Assembly: GCF_019263705.2 (NCBI RefSeq)
Contig: NZ_JADQDK010000001.1
Coordinates: 3,472,001-3,536,000, forward strand
Reading direction: 5' to 3'
Length of the DNA: 64,000 nt
From: Pseudonocardia abyssalis
GTDB lineage: Bacteria > Actinomycetota > Actinomycetes > Mycobacteriales > Pseudonocardiaceae
A program made the translations under genes and the position numbers. This document shows positions 21,776 through 29,857 of this stretch, piece by piece. A model generated the notes under the pieces. The model did not search any database and had not been told where the DNA came from. It saw nothing but the letters and a program-made list of their open reading frames with translations. Each line of letters starts with the position of its first letter. The first letter of the stretch is position 1.

Positions 21776-21781
21776 CCGCCG

Positions 21782-21787
21782 AGTCTA
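21782..21787 (-). promoter_or_regulatory. -10 box for leaderless argS
   Basis: The reverse strand reads TAGACT ending six bases before the argS GTG, so transcription would begin at or next to the start codon. No Shine-Dalgarno is present, which fits a leaderless message. Confidence 0.5.
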
Positions 21788-21868
21788 GATCTACCCGCCC
21801 CGGGGCCTCCCCCGTCGTCCCCTCCGTCCCGAGGAGGTGCTGCTCATCGGTTTCTCAGGCACCGCTCC

Positions 21869-21874
21869 TAGACT
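21869..21874 (+). promoter_or_regulatory. -10 box upstream of the DUF3105 gene
   Basis: TAGACT lies about 45 bp upstream of the DUF3105 start region. TTTCTC lies about 13 bp further upstream and is a poor -35 match. Confidence 0.35.
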
Positions 21875-21916
21875 CGGGGGCCGCAAGGGCCGTCCGGGTG
21901 ACGGCACCCGGACGCG

Positions 21917-22714
21917 ATGGTGGGACGGTTCATGGTCAGCGGCAAGAACAGCAAGGCGGCCCGCAACGCGCGGGCCGCGGTCGTGACCCAGCGGTCGACG
22001 CCGTGGGGCCTGATCGCGGCGGTGCTCGCCGTGGTGGTGTTCGCGGGGGCCGTCTTCGGCTACGCGTTCATCCAGAACCAGGCGAACGCCGACCGCCTCT
22101 CCGCGCTCGCTCCGTTCACCCCCACGGCGGAGAACCCCGACCCGTCGACGCAGATCGAGGGCGTCCAGGTCGTCGAGTACACCGGTGGGCAGCACGTCGA
22201 TCCCGTCACGCAGGTCGCCTACACCCAGAGCCCGCCCTTCGGCGGCGCGCACGACGCGGTCTGGGCCGCGTGCAACGGCGTCGTCTACGACCAGCCGGTG
22301 CGCACCGAGAACCTCGTGCACTCCCTGGAGCACGGCGCGGTGTGGATCACCTACAACCCCGACCTGGTCTCCGGTGCCGCGCTCGACACGCTCCGCGCGA
22401 AGGTCGACGGCCAGCAGTACATGGTCATGTCGCCGTACCCCGGTATGGACTCCCCGTTCTCGCTCCAGTCCTGGGGGCACCAGCTGAAGCTCACCGACGT
22501 CGCCGACGGCCGCATCGACCAGTTCGTCGCCGCGCTGCGGGTCAACCGCAACACGCACCCCGAGCCGGGGGCCAGCTGTGAGGAGGTCGGGCCCGGCGGG
22601 TTCGTCCGCGCCGACCCGCCCCCGTTCGTCCCCGCGCCCGCCCCGGGCACGCCCGGGACGCAGCCCGAGAGCACCGCGGGCGCCGACACCGTCACCCCCG
22701 ACGCCGGATCGTGA
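21917..22714 (+). CDS. DUF3105 membrane-anchored protein
   Basis: 265 residues. After a short Lys/Arg-rich cytoplasmic end comes one membrane segment (GLIAAVLAVVVFAGAVFGYAF, roughly residues 30-50), then an exported domain. Conserved DUF3105 features are PPFGGAHDAVWAACNGVVYD and HSLEHGAVWITY. The His and Cys residues suggest metal binding, but that is inference. The C terminus is Pro-rich. The ATG at 21932 is an equally good start. It overlaps the next gene as GTGA; the two form a small operon. Confidence 0.85.
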   Translation: MVGRFMVSGKNSKAARNARAAVVTQRSTPWGLIAAVLAVVVFAGAVFGYAFIQNQANADRLSALAPFTPTAENPDPSTQIEGVQVVEYTGGQHVDPVTQVAYTQSPPFGGAHDAVWAACNGVVYDQPVRTENLVHSLEHGAVWITYNPDLVSGAALDTLRAKVDGQQYMVMSPYPGMDSPFSLQSWGHQLKLTDVADGRIDQFVAALRVNRNTHPEPGASCEEVGPGGFVRADPPPFVPAPAPGTPGTQPESTAGADTVTPDAGS

Positions 22715-23409
22715 CCGTCACCGCCCCGCCCACCACGACCTCGCCGCCGCCCACCGGTGGCGGCGAGGCGCGGTGGGTGCGCCCGTTGGTCGCGCTGGTC
22801 GCGGTCCTCGGGCTCCTGCTGTTCGGCGCTGCGGGCGGGCTGCTGCTCGGCCTCCCCGGCTCGTCGACCCCGGAGCCCGGCCCGGTCGACGTCGGGTTCT
22901 CCCAGGACATGTCGGTGCACCACCTGCAGGCCGTCGAGATGGCGAGCTGGGAGCGCGACCACACCGCCGACCCGGTCCTCGCCCAGATCGCCACCGACAT
23001 CGAGAAGACGCAGAACAACCAGGTCGGCCAGATGCAGGGGTGGCTGGCCCTGTGGGACGCCCCCGCGCTGCCGATCGGCGGCTACATGGGATGGATGGCC
23101 GGCGGCCCCGGCGGGCACGGGCACATGGACGCCGCCACCGGCGTCGTCACGACGATGCCGGGCATGGCCTCCGCGGCCGACCTCGACGCGCTGCGCGCCG
23201 CCACCGGCCCTCAGCTCGACGTGCTGTTCCTCCAGCTGATGCTGCGCCACCACGAGGGCGGGGCCGAGATGCTCCGCTACGCGGCCGACGTCGCCGCGGT
23301 CCCGCAGGTCCGCAGCCTGGCCGCGCAGATGCTCGGCTCGCAGGCGTCGGAGTCCGACTACCTGCGCCGGCTGCTGGTCGAGCGCGGCGGGACTCCCCTG
23401 CCGTTGTGA
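22711..23409 (+). CDS. DUF305 membrane-anchored protein
   Basis: 232 residues. One N-terminal membrane segment (about residues 27-52) is followed by a His/Met-rich helical domain in two halves. The first contains GFSQDMSVHHLQAVEMASW and the second LMLRHHEGGAEMLRYA, the paired signature of DUF305. The repeated His/Met pattern would suit copper or another soft metal, as suggested for the family; nothing here proves it. A Met/Gly-rich loop (GYMGWMAGGPGGHGHM) lies between the halves. It is coupled to the DUF3105 gene by a 4-bp overlap. Confidence 0.87.
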   Translation: MTVTAPPTTTSPPPTGGGEARWVRPLVALVAVLGLLLFGAAGGLLLGLPGSSTPEPGPVDVGFSQDMSVHHLQAVEMASWERDHTADPVLAQIATDIEKTQNNQVGQMQGWLALWDAPALPIGGYMGWMAGGPGGHGHMDAATGVVTTMPGMASAADLDALRAATGPQLDVLFLQLMLRHHEGGAEMLRYAADVAAVPQVRSLAAQMLGSQASESDYLRRLLVERGGTPLPL

Positions 23410-23441
23410 CCGGGCGGGTGCGCTAGGCTCGACGTACCCGA

Positions 23442-23516
23442 GCCCCCGTAGCTCAGGGGATAGAGCGTCGCCCTCCGGAGGCGAAAGCGCAGGTTCGAAT
23501 CCTGCCGGGGGCACCA
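23442..23516 (+). tRNA. tRNA-Arg (anticodon CCG)
   Basis: 75 nt including an encoded CCA. Acceptor stem GCCCCCG/CGGGGGC, D arm GCTC/GAGC, anticodon stem TCGCC/GGCGA with loop CTCCGGA giving anticodon CCG, and T arm GCAGG-TTCGAAT-CCTGC. It would read the CGG arginine codon, common in this genome. A TAGGCT hexamer at 23424-23429 is a candidate -10. Confidence 0.96.
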
Positions 23517-23601
23517 CAGCCGATCCGCGGCACTCCCCTTTCCCCGCGCGTCCTCGTCCACGCTCGCCGGTGCGCAGGCGTCGGCGGGACGGGGAGCGGA
23601 C

Positions 23602-24030
23602 ATGGCGGAGCCCGAGGTCGACGGCGTCGCCCGTCGGCCGCTGCGCGGATCCTGACGCACGTGGCTGGGCCTCTCCGCCCTGATCGCCCGCGCCGGCCTG
23701 GTGCTCGTCGCGTCGGCCCTGGCCGGCGGGGGGCTGCCGGGGTTGGTCCTGCTCCCGGTCGGCGCCGTCGTCGCATGGCAGGTCGCGCACACCGCGCACA
23801 CCGCGGTCCTGCACACCGACGGGACGCTCGTCGTGCACCGCCCGCGCGGCCCGCTGCGCACCCGGCTCGACGCCGTGACGGCGGTGCGGCCGTCGGGGCT
23901 GTGGTCCTCGCACACCCGACGGTCCTCGAGTCGACCGACGGCTGGGCGTACCCGATCCACGACGAGCGGACCAGAGCGACGCTGGTGAGGGCGCTGGGGC
24001 CGGGCACCCGCCCTCCCACGGGCCCTGTCG
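23602..24030 (+). pseudogene. Decayed small membrane protein gene
   Basis: An ATG at 23602 after GGGGAGCGGAC opens a frame that hits TGA at 23653-23655 after 17 codons. The same frame then continues as a plausible protein: TWLGLSALIARAGLVLVASA and a second hydrophobic stretch, then [20 protein letters not shown]. Near 23892-23905 the sensible sequence moves to the frame starting one base earlier, reading VVLAHPTVLESTDGWAYPIH then DERTRATLVRALGPG. So one in-frame stop and one frameshift separate parts of what looks like a two-TM protein with a PH-like domain. The 3' limit is approximate. Confidence 0.6.
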
Positions 24031-24256
24031 CGGTGACCACGGCGCGGTGTGGACCCTCGGGCGCGACCTGGTCACGACCGCCGGCAGGCTGCCCGGCCGG
24101 ACCCCGGCCGCACCGTGGTCCCCGCCCGGGGCGGCGGCCGTACCCGCCGCCCCGAGCGGCGCCGGGCTCGGTGCCCGTCGCGGCCGTCGCCGGGGGGGTG
24201 CGGTGGCGCGGCGCCCAGGGAGCCGAGGCGCCGCGCCACCACCGCAGGGTGGTCGG
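24031..24256. other. Gene-free stretch before the MHS transporter
   Basis: Sequence is extremely GC-rich with open frames in several registers, none with a credible start, hydrophobic pattern or motif. It may be the decayed tail of the pseudogene upstream. GGCGCGGCGCC-like short inverted repeats near 24211-24240 could end the transporter transcript. Confidence 0.4.
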
Positions 24257-25612
24257 TCAGGCCCGGACGGTCTCGGTCTGCTCGTGCTCCAGCGCCCGGT
24301 TGCGGGTCTCGGGCAGCAGCGACACGCAGACCAGCGAGAGCACGCCGATCAGCGACAGCATGACGCCGATCGCGAACGACCCGAACGACGCCGCCAGACC
24401 CGCGGCGAGCAGCGGCGGGATCGCCCCGCCCAGCACGCCGGCGAGGTTGTAGCCCAGCCCCGCACCGGTGTAGCGGTAGCGCGCGGCGAACAGCTCGGGC
24501 AGGTAGGACCCGGCCGGGCCGTAAGCGATCGCGAAGATCACCATCGTGACCGACAGGCCGATCGCGAACGCCGTCGCGGTGCCGGTGTCCAGCAGCGGGA
24601 ACAGCACGAGCGCCCAGAGGATCCCGGCGACACAGGACGTGCGGATGACGTTGCGCCGGCCGAAGCGGTCCGACAGCACCCCCGCCACGACGGTCGCGAT
24701 GCCGAACACCACCGCCACCACGATGCCGATACCCAGCACGACCGGGCGGGCGAGCGCGGCGCCGTCGGGGTTGGTGCCGTAGGAGGTCAGGTAGGCGGTG
24801 CCCATGTAGAAGAACGCGAAGAGCATGGCCAGCGCGCCGGCCGAGAGCAGCACCTCGCGCGGCTGGGCGCGCACGGCGTCCAGGAACGGCAGCCGCCGCG
24901 ACCGGTCCGGCGACGCGGCGTCCGCCTGTGCCCGCTGCTGGAGCTCCTTGAACGCCGGGGTCTCCTCGATGGACAGGCGCACCCACAGCCCGACCCCGAC
25001 GAGCAGGATCGACAGCAGGAACGGGATCCGCCAGCCGTAGGACAGGAACGCCTCGTCGGTGTCGCCCATGACGAGGCCGGTGATGAGGAACGTGGCCGAC
25101 GACAGGGCGAAGGCGATCGCCGGGCCGAGCTGCGGGAAGACCCCGTAGAGCCCGCGCTTCTCCTTCGGCGCGTACTCGGCCGTCAGCAGCGTCGCCCCGG
25201 CCCACTCCCCGCCGACGGCGAATCCCTGCGCGAACCGCAGCACCACCAGGATGATCGGCGCGGCCACCCCGATGGTCTCGGCTCCGGGCAGCAGTCCGAT
25301 CAGGACGGTCGCGATGCCCATCAGCAGCAGCGTCGAGATCAGGGTGCGCTTGCGGCCGATGCGGTCGCCGTAGTGGCCGAACACGATCGCACCGACGGGG
25401 CGGGCGAAGAAGGCCACCGCGAACGTCGCGAACGAGGCGACGATGCCGGCGGTGGAGCCCAGCGCGGGGAAGAAGACCTTCGGGAACACCAGCGCGGCCG
25501 CGGTGCCGTAGATGAAGAAGTCGTAGAACTCGATCGTCGTCCCGGCGCAGCTCGCGGCCGCGACCCGGCGCAGCGGCACCGGTGGGCTCCCTGTGGTGGC
25601 GGGTGTGGGCAT
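24257..25612 (-). CDS. MFS transporter, metabolite:H+ symporter (MHS) type
   Basis: 451 residues from the ATG at 25612, preceded by GGAGGAGGAG; the longer open frame is antisense to the regulator gene. Twelve membrane segments. MHS-family marks are CAGTTIEFYDFFIYGTAAAL at TM1, GDRIGRKRTLISTLLLMG in the loop after TM2 and RFAQGFAVGGEWAGATLL. MHS members carry organic acids such as shikimate, benzoate, citrate or proline/betaine; the substrate is not readable. It is divergent from a GAF-LuxR regulator, which probably controls it. Confidence 0.9.
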   Translation of the reverse strand: MPTPATTGSPPVPLRRVAAASCAGTTIEFYDFFIYGTAAALVFPKVFFPALGSTAGIVASFATFAVAFFARPVGAIVFGHYGDRIGRKRTLISTLLLMGIATVLIGLLPGAETIGVAAPIILVVLRFAQGFAVGGEWAGATLLTAEYAPKEKRGLYGVFPQLGPAIAFALSSATFLITGLVMGDTDEAFLSYGWRIPFLLSILLVGVGLWVRLSIEETPAFKELQQRAQADAASPDRSRRLPFLDAVRAQPREVLLSAGALAMLFAFFYMGTAYLTSYGTNPDGAALARPVVLGIGIVVAVVFGIATVVAGVLSDRFGRRNVIRTSCVAGILWALVLFPLLDTGTATAFAIGLSVTMVIFAIAYGPAGSYLPELFAARYRYTGAGLGYNLAGVLGGAIPPLLAAGLAASFGSFAIGVMLSLIGVLSLVCVSLLPETRNRALEHEQTETVRA

Positions 25613-25723
25613 CGGGGCTCCTCCTCCGGTCCGTGGGCGGTGACATCGCACACGTTGTGGACCCAACCGGGCCCGTCCGGACGAGGTGACGCGACCACGA
25701 ACCAAAGTAGGTAGGCCGGAACG

Positions 25724-25735
25724 ACCCGATCGGGT
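25724..25735. promoter_or_regulatory. 12-bp perfect palindrome in the divergent promoter
   Basis: ACCCGATCGGGT lies near the middle of the 201-bp gap between the MHS transporter and the LuxR-type gene. It is a candidate operator for the regulator. A second palindrome, CCTGATCAGG, lies at 25792-25801. Confidence 0.45.
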
Positions 25736-25791
25736 GATGTTCTCGGCGACCCGCGCGTCGTTGCACCCCACGACACCTCGGGTGGAAACCG

Positions 25792-25801
25792 CCTGATCAG
25801 G
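25792..25801. promoter_or_regulatory. 10-bp palindrome just upstream of the LuxR-type gene
   Basis: CCTGATCAGG ends immediately before the GAAGGAG ribosome-binding site of the gene starting at 25814. A protein bound here could block its own expression. Confidence 0.35.
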
Positions 25802-25813
25802 ACGAAGGAGTCC

Positions 25814-26629
25814 GTGATCGACGACGAAGCGATGTCCCGCGCCCTCGACGCGGTCCTGCCCCGCCACCTGGCCGAGCTCCGGAGCGCGACCGGGCTGCCG
25901 GTCGTGTTCGGCGGGAGCACCCGGCCGGTGCAGGGCGCGCTGCAGCTCACCATCAGCCGGACGGCCGGCACCTACGGCGACGCGCTCCGGCTCGTCAGGG
26001 TCGTCACCGGGCGGGGGCTGGGCGGCGCCGCGATGGAGCGGAGGACGCCGTGCCGGGTCAGCGACTACGCCTCGACGCCGGGCATCACCCACGACTACGA
26101 CCAGGCCGTCGTGGAGGACGAGCAGCTGGCGTCGGTCATGGCGTACCCGGTCGTCGTGGACGGCGCGGTGCGCGGGGTCCTGTACGGCGCGGCGCGGGAG
26201 AGCAGCCGCATCGGCGACCTCGCCGTCCGCAACGCGGGGATCGTCGCCGCCCACGTCGCGCGGGACGTCACGGCGCTGATCGGGACGCCCGCCGCGCAGG
26301 GCCGCGTCGCCACGGCGCTCGACGAGCTGGCCGAACTCGCCCGCTCCACGGCCGACCCGCGGCTGCGGGCCCGGTTGAGCCGTATCCACACCGAGCTCGC
26401 CGACGCGGCCACGCCGGTGCAGCCGGTCGTCGGCGGCCCGACCCTGTCACCTCGGGAGGCGGAGGCGCTGCGGCTCGTCGCCGTCGGGTCGACCAACGCC
26501 GAGGTCTCCGCCGAGATGGGCATCGGCGTCGTCACGGTGAAGTCCTACCTGCACAGCGCGATGCGCAAGCTCGGGGTGACCAACCGGGGCCGGGCGGTCG
26601 TGGCGGCACGGGCCGCCGGCCTCCTCTGA
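25814..26629 (+). CDS. GAF-domain LuxR-type transcriptional regulator
   Basis: 271 residues. The first 160 form a GAF-like sensor (LRLVRVVTGRGLGGAAMERR, SVMAYPVVVDGAVRGVLYGA). A short helical linker follows, then a LuxR helix-turn-helix at about residues 210-265: LSPREAEALRLVAVGSTNAE, then VTVKSYLHSAMRKLGVTNR. There is no receiver domain, so it probably senses a small molecule directly. GTG start at 25814 with AAGGAG four bases upstream. It is likely the regulator of the divergent MHS transporter, with ligand and cargo possibly the same compound. Confidence 0.88.
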   Translation: MIDDEAMSRALDAVLPRHLAELRSATGLPVVFGGSTRPVQGALQLTISRTAGTYGDALRLVRVVTGRGLGGAAMERRTPCRVSDYASTPGITHDYDQAVVEDEQLASVMAYPVVVDGAVRGVLYGAARESSRIGDLAVRNAGIVAAHVARDVTALIGTPAAQGRVATALDELAELARSTADPRLRARLSRIHTELADAATPVQPVVGGPTLSPREAEALRLVAVGSTNAEVSAEMGIGVVTVKSYLHSAMRKLGVTNRGRAVVAARAAGLL

Positions 26630-26645
26630 CCGGGCCCGGGTGAGC

Positions 26646-26670
26646 GGCACCCCCGTGCTCCGGGGGTGCC
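26646..26670. terminator. Bidirectional hairpin between convergent genes
   Basis: A perfect 10-bp stem GGCACCCCCG/CGGGGGTGCC with a 5-base loop lies between the LuxR-type gene stop at 26629 and the msrA stop at 26679. It serves either strand and has no U tract. Confidence 0.75.
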
Positions 26671-26678
26671 GTCCGTCG

Positions 26679-27188
26679 TCAGCGGGCCGTGGCCTCGCGC
26701 CGCGGCAGGACCCAGTCGGGGCGGACGTAGTGGCAGGTGTAGCCGTAGGGCGACTTCTGCAGGTAGTCCTGGTGCTCCTCCTCCGCCTCCCAGAACGGGC
26801 CGGCGGGCTCGACGTCGGAGGTGACGCGGCCGGGCCAGATGCCCGAGGCGTCGACGTCGGCGATCGTGTCGAGGGCCACCCGCTTCTGCTCGTCGGTCGT
26901 GTAGTAGATCGCGGAGCGGTAGCTGCGACCGACGTCGTTGCCCTGCCGGTCCTTCGTCGACGGGTCGTGGATCTGGAAGAAGAACTCCAGGATCGCGCGG
27001 TAGGAGATGACGTCGGGATCGAAGACGACCTCGACCGCCTCGGCGTGGTCGCCGTGGTTGCGGTAGGTGGCGTTCGGGGTGTCGCCGCCGGAGTAGCCGA
27101 CGCGGGTCGAGAGGACGCCGGGCCGCTTGCGCAGCAGCTCCTGGGCGCCCCAGAAGCACCCGCCGGCGAGGATGGCCGTTTCGGACAT
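26679..27188 (-). CDS. msrA: Peptide-methionine (S)-S-oxide reductase
   Basis: 169 residues from the ATG at 27188, preceded by TGGAGG. It repairs oxidised methionine. The catalytic Cys is in [15 protein letters not shown], followed by [27 protein letters not shown] family sequence and [10 protein letters not shown]. The C terminus is CHYVRPDW, where the Cys could act as a resolving residue. It appears to be transcribed alone; the upstream DUF2231 gene is divergent. Confidence 0.96.
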   Translation of the reverse strand: MSETAILAGGCFWGAQELLRKRPGVLSTRVGYSGGDTPNATYRNHGDHAEAVEVVFDPDVISYRAILEFFFQIHDPSTKDRQGNDVGRSYRSAIYYTTDEQKRVALDTIADVDASGIWPGRVTSDVEPAGPFWEAEEEHQDYLQKSPYGYTCHYVRPDWVLPRREATAR

Positions 27189-27252
27189 GGTGCGAACCTC
27201 CAGATGTCGAAGAACCTCTACTCCGAACGCCCCGGGAGCGGGCGATGTTCCG

Positions 27253-27258
27253 TAGGAC
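27253..27258 (+). promoter_or_regulatory. -10 box for a leaderless DUF2231 message
   Basis: TAGGAC ends nine bases before the GTG at 27268, so the transcript would start at or next to the start codon. No Shine-Dalgarno is present. Confidence 0.45.
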
Positions 27259-27267
27259 AATGCCGCG

Positions 27268-27714
27268 GTGTTCTCCGTCGCGGGCGTCCCGGCCCATCCA
27301 CTGCTCGTGCACGCCGTCGTCGTGCTGCTCCCCCTGGCGGCGCTCGGCGCGGTCGCCGTGGCCGTGCGTCCGGTGTGGGCCCGCCCGTACGGGCTGCTCG
27401 TCGCGGCGGGGGCCCTCGGCGGCGCGGTCGCCGCGGTGGCGGCCCGGATCGCGGGCGAGCAGTTGGAGGACGCCATCGAGATCACGCCGGGCTTCGAGCC
27501 GGTGATCGACCAGCACGAGCGGTTCGGCACGCTCACCGTCCTCACGTCGTGGCCGTTCGCGGTCCTCGCCGTGGCCGCGTACCTGCTGGCCCGCCGCGAC
27601 CGCGGGCGGATCGTCGGGGTGCTGGCGGCGGTCGCCGGGGTGGTGGCCGTCGTCGCGACGGTCCTGGCCGGTCACAGCGGCGCGGCGGCGGTCTGGGGCG
27701 ACGTCGTTGGCTAG
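27268..27714 (+). CDS. DUF2231 four-helix membrane protein
   Basis: 148 residues with four hydrophobic segments. The N terminus [20 protein letters not shown] is the DUF2231 signature. The paired HP and VH histidines and the later [16 protein letters not shown] histidines resemble haem or metal ligands across the membrane, which is inference. It overlaps the start of the FkbM methyltransferase gene by a few bases. Confidence 0.87.
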   Translation: MFSVAGVPAHPLLVHAVVVLLPLAALGAVAVAVRPVWARPYGLLVAAGALGGAVAAVAARIAGEQLEDAIEITPGFEPVIDQHERFGTLTVLTSWPFAVLAVAAYLLARRDRGRIVGVLAAVAGVVAVVATVLAGHSGAAAVWGDVVG

Positions 27715-28462
27715 CGGATTCGCGCGCGTGCGGGGCGTGGCCCGCTCGCTCGCGATGTACCACGGCATCCCCGGCCGGCACCGCCGGATCGTCGCCTTCT
27801 ACGGGCGGTTCCTCGGGCCGGGCGACGTCGCGTTCGACGTCGGCGCGCACGTCGGCAGCCGCGTCCGGGCGTGGCGCAAGCTCGGGGTGCGGGTCGTCGC
27901 GCTCGAACCCCAGCCCGACTGCCTGACGGTGCTGCGCCTGCTCTTCGGGCGCGACGACGACGTCGTGATCGCACCGGTCGCCGTCGGCGCGGCGGCGGGC
28001 ACGGCCCGGCTGGGGCTGTCCAGCGCCACACCCACGGTGTCGTCGATGTCGCCGGAGTGGATCGGCACGGTCGGCACCGACCGCGGCTTCGCCCGGGTGC
28101 GCTGGGACCGTTCCGTCGAGGTCCCGGTGACGACGCTGGACGCCCTGATCGCCGCCCACGGTGAGCCCGCGTTCGTCAAGATCGACGTGGAGGGGTTCGA
28201 GCTCGACGTGCTGCACGGGCTGAGCCGGCCGGTCCGGGCGCTGTCGTTCGAGTACCTGCCGCCCGCCCACGACGCCGCACTCGCCGCGCTCGACCTGGTC
28301 GACGCCCTCGGCCCGTACCGCTACAACTACTCGCCGGTCGAGACCATGACCCTCGCCTCCGAGGGGTGGCTCGACGCCGACGGCCTCCGCGCGCTGCTGG
28401 ACCGGTTCCGCCCGCTCGGCCGCTCCGGCGACGTCTATGCGCGGCTCAGCCCGGATCGCTGA
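27707..28462 (+). CDS. FkbM-family methyltransferase
   Basis: 251 residues. SAM-binding motif I reads FDVGAHVGSRVRAWRKLG, followed by VVALEPQPDCL, and the family motif FVKIDVEGFELDVLHGL is near residue 155. FkbM enzymes O-methylate sugars, polyketides or lipids. The TTG at 27707 overlaps the preceding stop; the in-frame GTG at 27728 is an alternative start. It converges on the histidine phosphatase gene, whose stop it overlaps by 17 bp, and sits at the edge of the glycolipid-like island. Confidence 0.85.
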   Translation: MASGFARVRGVARSLAMYHGIPGRHRRIVAFYGRFLGPGDVAFDVGAHVGSRVRAWRKLGVRVVALEPQPDCLTVLRLLFGRDDDVVIAPVAVGAAAGTARLGLSSATPTVSSMSPEWIGTVGTDRGFARVRWDRSVEVPVTTLDALIAAHGEPAFVKIDVEGFELDVLHGLSRPVRALSFEYLPPAHDAALAALDLVDALGPYRYNYSPVETMTLASEGWLDADGLRALLDRFRPLGRSGDVYARLSPDR

Positions 28463-29009
28463 ACGTCACCAGCCGCGGCACCCGCCCGCCGGTGTCGATC
28501 CGGCACACCCCGGCGTCGGCGAGGAACAGCCGCCACACCGCGACGTCGGCCAGGCCCAGTGCCCACGCCACCGCCGCCTTGATCGGCGAGACGTGGCTGA
28601 CGACCACGACGTCACCCCGGGCGGCGTCGGACGCCAGGTCCCGGCACGCCTCCCGGACCCGCACCCCGACGGCGGCGAGCGACTCCCCGCCCGCGGGCAC
28701 GAAGTCCGGGTCGGTCCGCCAGCGCGACCAGGTGGCGACGTCGACGTCGGCGGGGGCGGCGCCGTCGAGGGTGCCGTAGTCCATCTCGATCCAGCGCTCG
28801 TCGACCTCCACACCCGCCGGGGCGAAGGCCGCGGCGGTCGCGCGGGCCCGGCCCAGCGGGCTCGACACGACCCGTGACGGCCGCGGCAGCACCGCCGCCA
28901 GCGCCCGGGCCTGACGGCCGCCGAGGTCGGTCAGCGGCGGATCGGCACGCCCGCAGAGCAGGCCGCGTGCGTTGGCCGCGGTCTGGCCGTGGCGGACGAG
29001 GATCAGCAC
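28446..29009 (-). CDS. Histidine phosphatase superfamily protein
   Basis: 187 residues. It has the phosphohistidine motif VLILVRHGQTAANARG at the very N terminus, the Arg/Glu region around MDYGTLDG, and the second catalytic His in VVVVSHVSPIKAA. Members dephosphorylate small phosphometabolites (sugar phosphates, alpha-ribazole phosphate and others). The GTG start at 29009 overlaps the upstream membrane protein gene by 7 bp, tying it to the island. It could remove a phosphate from an island intermediate; the substrate is unknown. Confidence 0.87.
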   Translation of the reverse strand: MLILVRHGQTAANARGLLCGRADPPLTDLGGRQARALAAVLPRPSRVVSSPLGRARATAAAFAPAGVEVDERWIEMDYGTLDGAAPADVDVATWSRWRTDPDFVPAGGESLAAVGVRVREACRDLASDAARGDVVVVSHVSPIKAAVAWALGLADVAVWRLFLADAGVCRIDTGGRVPRLVTFSDPG

Positions 29010-29857
29010 GGGAGGGGCTCCGGCCGCGGCACCGGGCGCAGCAGGACGGCGAGGCCCGGCAGGCAGGCGATCATGCCCAGCACCCCGTAGACGACGGCGG
29101 TGGTGAGCCCCTGCGCGGCACCGAGCCCGGCGGCGGAGAACGCGACGGTGCCCGCCGCCTCGCGCGGTCCGAACCCCCCGACGTTGAGCGGCAGCACCAT
29201 CGCCAGCAGGGCCACCACCAGCAGCGGCAGCAGCTCGCCGACCGGCGCCGTGACGCCCGCGGCCCGCGCGGCGACGACGAACAGCACGAGGTACCCGGCC
29301 AGCGCGGTCAGCGACAGCGCGACGACCGCCAGAGCGGTGCGGGCGGTGAACCGCCGGACGTCGACGAGGAAGGGGACGAGCAGGGACCGCACCCGCGGGA
29401 CCCGGGACGCCGCCAGGAGGAGCCCCGCCCCGACGGCGAACCCGGGCAGCAGCCCGCCGAGCAGCACGGGCTGCGCGAGCAGCACCAGCAGCCCGGCGAC
29501 GACCACCACCGCCTGCCCCGCCGTCCGCTCCAGCACGACGGCGCGCAGACCCCGCCCGTCGGCGCGGCCGTGGGCGACGGCGCGGTGCACGTCGCCGAGC
29601 ACGCCCGCGGGCAGGACGGAGTTGAGCGCGACGGCCCGGTAGGTGTCGGCGACGGCCGTCGCGAACGGCAGCGCCAACCCCAGTCCGCGTGCGACCAGGC
29701 ACCAGCGACCGGCCGCGCACAGCGTGGTGAGCAGCCCGACGGCGAGCGCGGCGAGCACGGCCGGGGGGTCGATCGCGGCGAGGCCGGCGAGCACGGCGTC
29801 GGTGCCGACCCACACGGCCAGCGCGACGAGAACGGCCGCCCCGATCAGCACCCTCAC
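29003..29857 (-). CDS. LPG synthase-like (UPF0104/AglD-type) membrane protein
   Basis: 284 residues from the GTG at 29857, which overlaps the methyltransferase stop as GTGA. About seven to eight membrane segments. Family features are NSVLPAGVLGDVHRAV, the motif with VVLERTAGQAVVVV, and GGFGPREAAGTVAF near residue 215. It lacks the soluble lysyltransferase domain of MprF and corresponds to the flippase-like half. Such proteins usually sit with glycosyltransferases and are thought to move or modify polyprenyl- or phospholipid-linked intermediates. Confidence 0.85.
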   Translation of the reverse strand: MRVLIGAAVLVALAVWVGTDAVLAGLAAIDPPAVLAALAVGLLTTLCAAGRWCLVARGLGLALPFATAVADTYRAVALNSVLPAGVLGDVHRAVAHGRADGRGLRAVVLERTAGQAVVVVAGLLVLLAQPVLLGGLLPGFAVGAGLLLAASRVPRVRSLLVPFLVDVRRFTARTALAVVALSLTALAGYLVLFVVAARAAGVTAPVGELLPLLVVALLAMVLPLNVGGFGPREAAGTVAFSAAGLGAAQGLTTAVVYGVLGMIACLPGLAVLLRPVPRPEPLPC

